Shown here: positions 59,801-64,000 of the stretch, piece after piece
Layout of the letters: each line of letters starts with the position of its first letter
Numbering within the stretch: the first letter of the stretch is position 1
Assembly (NCBI GenBank): GCA_021014325.1
Contig: JAJGQC010000661.1
Coordinates: 1 to 64,000 of the forward strand
Direction: 5' to 3'
DNA length: 64,000 nucleotides
From: Plazaster borealis
Lineage: Eukaryota; Echinodermata; Asteroidea; Forcipulatida; Labidiasteridae
The notes under the pieces: model-generated
Told to the model about the DNA's origin: nothing
The model's database searches: none
The model's input: the letters and a program-made list of their open reading frames with translations, nothing else
Position numbers and translations under genes: made by a program

Positions 59801-62800
59801 GGGAGTCAAATTGCACATAGGAATTATGGTAAGAGTGTAAACGCCGCGTCGCCTAGAATTCGCATCACACGGGGGACATCGACTCCCAAAAAGGCGCAAC
59901 CAAGATTATTGTGATGATGGCGTCAAGTGAATTGGGTCGATACAAAATGTTCATAAAAAACACACACAAATATAAAGTTGTATTTAGAATGGCGACAGCA
60001 CAAGATACATTTGACATTCACGGTTGAATTGCACAAACGTATCTAGCTATAACTAACCAAGGTGTACACACAAACCCCAATAATGCATAGAAACCGTACG
60101 TCTTTGCACAGAGCCTCTCCAGGACTAAAATTTAGGGAAGGGGGGGTGGTGGGAGGGAAATCCACAAGAACGCAGGGCTTGTAGCTCAAAGTTTTAACTG
60201 GACTACAATTTGTTTAGAAGACCAGAATCAAAATGAGAAAAAATCTTTCATGGAGAAGGTTGATCTCATTTGTCTTATTGGTTTCAAGTGTACCTCCATA
60301 CTAAACGGAATTAAAAGATATTTACCGGACTCAAAGTCAACATCTGAACCTTTTTTTTTTAAATTAAAGAAATTACAGTTGGGGTATTATTATTCAATTG
60401 AAAAACAAGACCGCTGGACTTATCCAATCACAAGTTTACTGGCCCGACACTAAAATCACTGGCCTCTGGCCTCGGGCCTGTGGTCCAGTGTGCAATTTGA
60501 GCCATGCTCTCTTGTGCGTGATAAAGACATTATTGCAAAAATTCAATTCAATTAAATTTTATAATATATTGTCCATAAAAAGGAAATTTGCTTTGTAGAG
60601 CATGATCATAACAAGTGAGCATGCTCATAACAAGTGAGCAAGTTGACTGTTCGCCGCAGAACAGCACCCTCTATCGAAAAAAGGTACAATTTTTTGAGAC
60701 TGTCCAGTGAGGACATTCTGCATCTTGCTACTTGTTTATCAAAGACTCTCTTATTTCTACCCATCTGCTTCTTCAGTCCACTCTGGGCTTATTGGAGATT
60801 ACTTTCATAGACGTAACGACAAACCTGAGAATGAAAAGCGTCGACAATTGAAAATAAGGCTTTGACTTGGCCTCAAACTCAACCTGAACAACCAGCCAAT
60901 CTGACCAAAATCACAATATTTCTTGTAGGTGTTAACATTTTATATTATAATATTTAGATACAAATGTATTGATTTAATTGATTTATTTAAATTGTTAATA
61001 TTCAGAGTAGGCATCAGAATGTTTTAAAGTAACACACAAAATCAGAGCACTGCTAAAATAAGCAACGTGCAATGCTCTTTTGAAAATATGTGTTTGAGAC
61101 TCCACTGATAACTTGTCTTAAATTGTATTAACCCCTTGCACGCAGCGACTGCGCCTTGCTTTACCATTTTGGGAGTCAACAGGTATGCGTGTAAACGCTG
61201 TGTCACCTAAAATTCACAATACACTGTACACCACACAGGGACACCGACTCCCGCAATCATTATATTGTGATGAAGACGTCCGGTGAATTAGGTAAATAAA
61301 CATGAAAATAGTCACACAGACGTCGCTGGGGAATGCACACCAGGTGGTAGTAATTTGAAGGTCCTGTGTTTTTTATACAATGCCCTCTCTTGTTTTTCAC
61401 TTACCAGTCACAGAGAACTCTAGAAAATTGCTACTCTAGAGCTGACCATGTGCAAATAAACATAGTGTGAATTCCTCAAAACAGAAGTCCTATCTGAGTC
61501 ATAATAATAATATAATAATTTTGAGAGGCTAATCATCCTTACTAGCAGCTGAGAAGCTGAATTGCGAAGGACACAGCTACAACGTTATCAAGCCGCAGGC
61601 ATGCAAGGGCGCCTACGACAGCAAGCCACATCAACCCATACACAACCACGGAGCAAAGCCTGAGATTGAAAGTGTTTATTTTTTCTGGAGGGAGGAAAAC
61701 CAGAGGGCCTGGAGAAAAACTCTGGTGGCATAGGCGAGAACCAACGCACAACTCAACTCACATATGGCCCTAGCCGGGAATCAAACCAGGGTCACATTGA
61801 TGAGAGGCGAGCACTTTACACACTAGCCACTCATTGCCACCCCAAAACAGTCACGAGTTATAAACAACAGGAATGAGAAGTTCCGTACCTCTTTCTGTCT
61901 GGATTGTTTTCTGTTCTCCTTGTTGAGTTTCTTCCTGATTCTTCCCATCGGCCCGGTAGCGTCTGCCTCAAGAGCCTCTTCAAATCTCACCCTGTGACTG
62001 CGAGTACTCGGCACAGGGAGAAGCACACTCTTGGGTCTCTGGGGAGGTGGGTGTCACCGTTGCGTCGCTGTTTTTAAGCGCTGACTGCGCAGTCTCAGAT
62101 TGTACGGTTTCCTGCTCGGTTCCTGTCTTGGTTGGTCCCTGGTGTTTCTCGGGGAAGGTATCCATGGTCGTCGTGGATGATGGGGGCTGTTGGATAGCTG
62201 GTACCCAGCCGCTGGTAATCTACAGCACTGTCACTGCACTGAGATAAGACGTCAATATCCGAGTCTTGTTCGCTGTCACTGCTTTCATGCCCGTCAATGA
62301 GGGAGAATCAATAAAATTACAAAAAACAAATCATTTTTAACTCGGACCCTTTTTTGAGGGAACATTTTCCTTCCTTTCAGGGTACTCAGACAAATTTTTA
62401 CAATTTTTACCCAAAGCTAACTTTCCTTGCTATTCATTCACTGCATTTGTTCTTCTTTGGATTGTGACTAACACAGTTGGAATATTAGTTGAAACAAATG
62501 GGTGAAAGTGGAGGAGATAGGAGGGGGCTCTAGAAAATCTTACCTGTCATACTTGTAAGGGCCGAGGATCTCCCGAAAGAAGGATCTGTGTGAACTGTCT
62601 CTGACGTCATCTTCAAATGCCACTCGCCTTGGCCGGGGCGGTAGGATGCGCTCCTAAGATTCACAATGTTATAATACTGTGGTTTGATGATGCTATAATG
62701 CTGTTAATAAGAAACTGGGTTCTGATATAGCGCTTTATCACACCCCTAGGGGCATATCAAAGCGCTCATTATTTGTTTTTCAACAGGATAAGCAGAGCTA

Positions 62801-63342
62801 TGTTTTGAATTATGTGACCAATTTATGTAGCACCTTCTAATGGTTTACAAGTTGCTGCGGCGCATTCAGCAGCCATTGCAAGAAACATGGAGGCAAGCCC
62901 CTCTCTTAGCGATAAGTGTAACTGGGTTATTTTATGTGCATTACATTAACACACGGGATCACTGGCTTTACGTCCCATCTGAAGGATGAAGCAATAATGG
63001 TTAAGCGTCTTGCTTATTAGAACACAAGTGGCAAGACCAGGACCCGAACCCACACTCTGCTGATTTAGAAACACAAGAGCTTGAGTCCGGTGCGCTGGCT
63101 GCTCGGCCACATCACGCCTATTTACCTCTTCTCGTCTTGGAGCACTACGTCTCCAAACCTCCTCATCATCATCCATGAAGACGTTGCCTTGTTGCCTCAA
63201 TGATTGGTGCGCATGCGTGGAGGATGTGGCACCCCTGAGAGAGGCACTGCTTGTGGGTCTTCGCTGAGATGGAGCCGGGTAGGTGGAGTGAAGTGTGGCT
63301 GGGTAACGCTGCCTCGGCTGTAGTCGGTTGAGGCTGGGAGGT
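47717..63342 (-). CDS. CEP95: Centrosomal protein CEP95-like gene, 3' portion (11 exons)
   Basis: Eleven minus-strand exons join with matching phase: 63342-63126, 62653-62544, 62278-61889, 59652-59583, 58981-58877, 55975-55805, 52932-52858, 50951-50799, 50555-50422, 49200-49116 and 47893-47717. The product has a Pro/Ser/Arg-rich middle ([18 protein letters not shown]), then a long charged coiled coil: [102 protein letters not shown] and [20 protein letters not shown]. From memory this matches the C-terminal half of vertebrate CEP95, a centrosome/spindle-pole protein with an N-terminal calponin-homology domain. That N-terminal part would lie beyond the window. Three one-base homopolymer insertions break the frame. 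Another coiled-coil centrosomal protein is possible but less likely. Confidence 0.65.
48290..48475. mobile_element. Dispersed element, partner of 49314-49529
   Basis: About 160 bp from CAACTTAGAGGCAACCAACT through TGTGAACTTTCAAATGTGAA is nearly identical to the second copy. The outer ends are less well kept here. Confidence 0.7.
49116..49200 (-). CDS. CEP95: CEP95-like exon
   Basis: The acceptor CACTCTCCAG and the donor AAAG|GTGAGT bound 85 bp. One base completes the Tyr codon from the previous exon, then [20 protein letters not shown] and VRDKAQTK, ending in phase 0. Confidence 0.75.
49314..49529. mobile_element. Inverted-repeat element in CEP95-like intron
   Basis: The ends GGGCCTTGTCACACAGGCAA and TTGCTTTGTGTGACATAGCCC are imperfect inverted repeats. 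The interior matches 48290-48475. No coding frame is seen. Confidence 0.75.
50262..50370 (-). mobile_element. tRNA-Leu-like SINE fragment
   Basis: The minus strand reads GTGGCCAAGCGGTCTAGTGC then ACCGGACTCTAG (D-arm and anticodon arm of a Leu-type tRNA) and a weakened B box GTTTTGATTCC. It lacks a functional acceptor stem. Confidence 0.6.
50422..50555 (-). CDS. CEP95: CEP95-like exon
   Basis: The acceptor CTCTGTCAG and the donor ACTA|GTATCC bound 134 bp, reading [40 protein letters not shown] and SLEN. It leaves two bases (TA) that complete Tyr with the next exon. Confidence 0.75.
50625..50757 (-). mobile_element. tRNA-derived SINE, family shared with 59045-59180
   Basis: The minus strand begins GGGAGACTGCCAACATAGGG, then CAGCTCAGTTGGTAGGGCAC (A box) and GCAGGTTCAAGTCC (B box). 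The copy at 59045-59180 shares leader, tRNA part and the following CTTTGTTCAACCC. Confidence 0.75.
50799..50951 (-). CDS. CEP95: CEP95-like exon
   Basis: The acceptor TTTCATCATGCAG and the donor GAGCAG|GTTAGA bound 51 codons: [40 protein letters not shown] and [11 protein letters not shown]. It is strongly charged, consistent with coiled coil. Phase 0 on both sides. Confidence 0.75.
51202..52090 (+). mobile_element. LTR-like element with internal 66-bp direct repeat
   Basis: GTCATTCACATTCTGGTAGA and the following 46 bases occur at 51367-51432 and again at 51916-51981, each ending in TATACTTGCAG. The first copy runs into GTAAAT, a donor-like sequence, and the second into AATTTACAG. A related, diverged element with the same layout lies at 57499-58119. 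No coding frame is seen. Assignment as an LTR rests on overall layout only. Confidence 0.45.
52858..52932 (-). CDS. CEP95: CEP95-like exon
   Basis: The acceptor TGGTTTAG and the donor GAATG|GTCAGT bound exactly 25 codons: [20 protein letters not shown] and HNQRM. Phase 0 on both sides. Confidence 0.7.
53928..55712. mobile_element. 1.8-kb non-autonomous inverted-repeat transposon
   Basis: The ends are CCCAGATAGCAA-(2 nt)-ACATGTTGGGCC and its reverse complement. The interior has no transposase frame but many GGCCCAACNTTGG-type words, and at 54872-55590 about five tandem units of roughly 150 bp. It lies in an intron of the CEP95-like gene. Confidence 0.85.
54872..55590. repeat. Tandem repeat of about 150 bp inside the transposon
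   Basis: Each unit carries CATCCGATAGTGCGCCACTA, GGGCCAACGAATAACTA, CCCAACGTGGTACCAATATT and GGGCCAACATTGAGCC. Unit starts fall near 54877, 55028, 55172, 55322 and 55479. Confidence 0.85.
55805..55975 (-). CDS. CEP95: CEP95-like exon with one-base frameshift
   Basis: The acceptor CATCCTCAG and the donor CTCAAG|GTAAAG are both clear. The frame [40 protein letters not shown] and KMG enters in phase 2. After the four-C run at 55845-55848 (plus strand) the expected coiled-coil sequence [12 protein letters not shown] continues in another frame. Removing one base of the run joins the two and gives the phase needed by the next exon. Confidence 0.65.
56860..57300. repeat. Dispersed repeat, partner at 60165-60510
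   Basis: It shares ordered blocks with the partner: TCCACAAGA, GACCAGAATC, TTATCTCATTTGTCTTA, CAAAGTCAACAT, GGCCCGA and GTCCAGTGT. This copy has its own internal 38-bp tandem duplication (TAAGCTGTTTTCATTTGGAC at 56971 and 57010). Confidence 0.65.
57499..58119 (+). mobile_element. LTR-like element with internal 56-bp direct repeat
   Basis: CCGTCATTCTGAAATTGGCC and 36 more bases occur at 57666-57721 and 57988-58043, each ending CAATTTTACAG. The first is followed by GTATGAAT and the second by ATTCAATAAAG. It begins TGTCACGGCC and ends GTGACTTAACA. No target duplication was seen. It is related in plan to 51202-52090. Confidence 0.45.
58434..58626. mobile_element. GGGCCC-ended miniature element
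   Basis: Starts GGGCCCAGTTTCATAGAGC and ends GCTCTATGACATTGGGCCC. Family of 7961-8155. Confidence 0.85.
58877..58981 (-). CDS. CEP95: CEP95-like exon, Arg/Ser-rich
   Basis: The acceptor CTCTTTACAG and the donor GAGAT|GTAATT bound 105 bp, reading [20 protein letters not shown] and [14 protein letters not shown]. Phase fits both neighbours. It is probably a disordered linker. Confidence 0.6.
59045..59180 (-). mobile_element. tRNA-derived SINE
   Basis: Minus strand: GGGAGACCGCCAACATATGG, GATAGCTCAGTTGGTAGAGC (A box), GTTGGATCAAATCC (weakened B box), then CTTTGTTCAACCCC. Same family as 50625-50757. Confidence 0.8.
59583..59652 (-). CDS. CEP95: CEP95-like exon
   Basis: The acceptor CTCTTTGCAG and the donor AGTA|GTAAGT bound 70 bp, reading [20 protein letters not shown] and KYS. 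It ends in phase 1, which matches the next exon. Confidence 0.65.
59748..59950. repeat. Dispersed repeat, partner at 61128-61300
   Basis: Shared ordered blocks are CCCCTTGCA, CATTTTGGGAGTCAA, GTGTAAACGC, CACACNGGGACA(T/C)CGACTCCC and ATTGTGATGA. No coding frame is seen. Confidence 0.6.
60165..60510. repeat. Dispersed repeat, partner of 56860-57300
   Basis: It carries the same ordered blocks as the partner copy, without its internal duplication. A short plus-strand frame here is not supported as a gene. Confidence 0.65.
61560..61845 (-). mobile_element. tRNA-derived SINE
   Basis: Minus strand: GGGGTGGCAATGAGTGGCTA, GTGCTCGCCTCTCATC and the B box CTGGTTTGATTCCC. A non-tRNA body (TGTGAGTTGAGTTGTGCG, GAGTTTTTCTCCAGG, CCTCCAGAAAAAATAAACAC) runs toward lower coordinates. 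Confidence 0.75.
61889..62278 (-). CDS. CEP95: CEP95-like exon with two one-base frameshifts
   Basis: An acceptor near GAAAGCAG and the donor AAAGAG|GTACGG bound 390 bp. Three frames are used in turn: [20 protein letters not shown] and [12 protein letters not shown]; then [20 protein letters not shown] through [10 protein letters not shown]; then [40 protein letters not shown] and [11 protein letters not shown]. The switches fall at runs of five and four identical bases (62182-62186 and 62041-62044). Dropping one base in each makes a single frame with correct phases at both splice sites. Confidence 0.6.
62544..62653 (-). CDS. CEP95: CEP95-like exon
   Basis: The acceptor GAATCTTAG and the donor GACAG|GTAAGA bound 110 bp, reading [20 protein letters not shown] and [16 protein letters not shown]. 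Exits in phase 2, matching the next exon. Confidence 0.65.
62985..63118 (-). mobile_element. tRNA-Leu-like SINE
   Basis: Minus strand: GTGATGTGGCCGAGCAGCCA, CGCACCGGACTCAAG, a long variable-arm region, then GTGTGGGTTCGGGTCCTGG (B box). It has a Leu-type tRNA layout without pairing ends. Confidence 0.65.
63126..63342 (-). CDS. CEP95: CEP95-like exon, Pro/Ser-rich, upstream edge uncertain
   Basis: The donor GAAGAG|GTAAAT is clear. The frame reads [60 protein letters not shown] and [11 protein letters not shown]. The proposed acceptor GGGATACAG is weak, and the frame stays open further upstream. Confidence 0.5.
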
Positions 63343-63450
63343 CTGTATCCCGGGCCGCAAGATGTCCATGCCACAAAGAACCACCTCAGGAGATAGCATA
63401 GACAAATAAGAACTATGTGCAGGGTTTTACCCACTTTTGCCAGCCATTTT

Positions 63451-63967
63451 CACCTACTTAATTATAAGCTTTTACAATTGGGTTGTATTTTATGAAAGTG
63501 GTGACTGTTGAGCATTAGTGGTGAAAGAATCCAAGGAATAAGTTATTTTGTCTTCAAAATATGGTAGTTTAATGATATCATGTGCAAAATTGATAAGTCC
63601 ACAGAGGTTTTCTTATCTCCGCTTGACTAATACTTCTGAAATCTTTTTAATAATAAATAAGCGTTGAATAATGTTACACGTCGATGAACATAAACTAGCC
63701 TTCTCTGGACAGGTGATTTTAAAGTGATAAGCACTACTTCATGGATTTGAAAGTCCACGATCAATTAATGTTGGCCAGGTTAGCCTAAAAGTGGATGGAG
63801 TTGAAAGAGCATTCGTGGACATATCAGTTTTTAACATGATACCTTTAAACTACCATATTTTGAACAAAAATTATATGATTTCCTAAAATTGTTCACCACT
63901 AATGCTTAACGATCACCACTTTTATTTAACTCAAAAATAATTGTAAAAACTAATAAGTAAGTAGGTG
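63451..63967. mobile_element. Long inverted-repeat element, about 517 bp
   Basis: The ends match in inverse orientation: CACCTACTTAATTATAAGC with its near reverse complement at 63949-63967, and GCATTAGTGGTGAA near 63516 with TTCACCACTAATGC near 63894. A second inverted pair lies inside (AAATATGGTAGTTTAA and TTTAAACTACCATATTT). No coding frame is seen. Confidence 0.8.
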
Positions 63968-64000
63968 TGACCCCTCTGACTTTATAGATCTGTACTTGAC

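Overview
This is a eukaryotic, animal window. Its protein-coding content is split into short exons with GT/AG junctions, the intergenic and intronic DNA is packed with small transposons and tRNA-derived SINEs, and nothing is arranged in operons. Two repeat families point to an echinoderm, probably a sea star. One is a short inverted-repeat element whose ends read GGGCCCAATTTCATA. The other is a TTAA-flanked element whose ends read AGGCACTGTACACGTTTGG. The taxonomic assignment is from memory, not from a search.

Layout. 1-7.5 kb is repeat-rich: a tandem repeat of about 175 bp, a scattered 15-mer, a 33-bp minisatellite, miniature inverted-repeat elements and a telomere-like hairpin, plus one orphan exon at 4586-4728. 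7.6-11.6 kb holds a minus-strand, probably decayed gene with a SWIM zinc finger and a YqaJ/lambda-exonuclease-like nuclease domain. A miniature transposon sits at its catalytic exon. 12.1-14.2 kb has pieces of other genes on both strands. 14.4-17.8 kb is mostly nested or adjacent miniature elements and a perfect 48-bp palindrome.

18.7-45.2 kb is a 26-kb satellite array of about 74 monomers of 310-335 bp, organised into higher-order blocks of up to about 5.5 kb. Some block boundaries carry a longer (about 510 bp) unit with a 29-bp palindrome whose centre contains TAATATTAC. The unique sequence at the left edge of the array, including an apparent terminal exon, has been copied into the array at 22.2 kb.

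45.2-47.2 kb is a cluster of three TTAA-bounded elements placed end to end. 47.7-63.3 kb is the 3' part of a minus-strand coiled-coil gene, most likely the centrosomal protein CEP95. Eleven exons join with consistent reading phase, and the introns are full of SINEs, LTR-like elements and a 1.8-kb inverted-repeat transposon. Several exons in the window are readable only if one base of a short homopolymer is added or removed. That suggests either uncorrected indels in the assembly or decay.

The most unusual item is the higher-order array with its recurrent origin-like hairpins and captured gene end. No replicase, CRISPR array, rRNA gene or complete non-repetitive gene was found.
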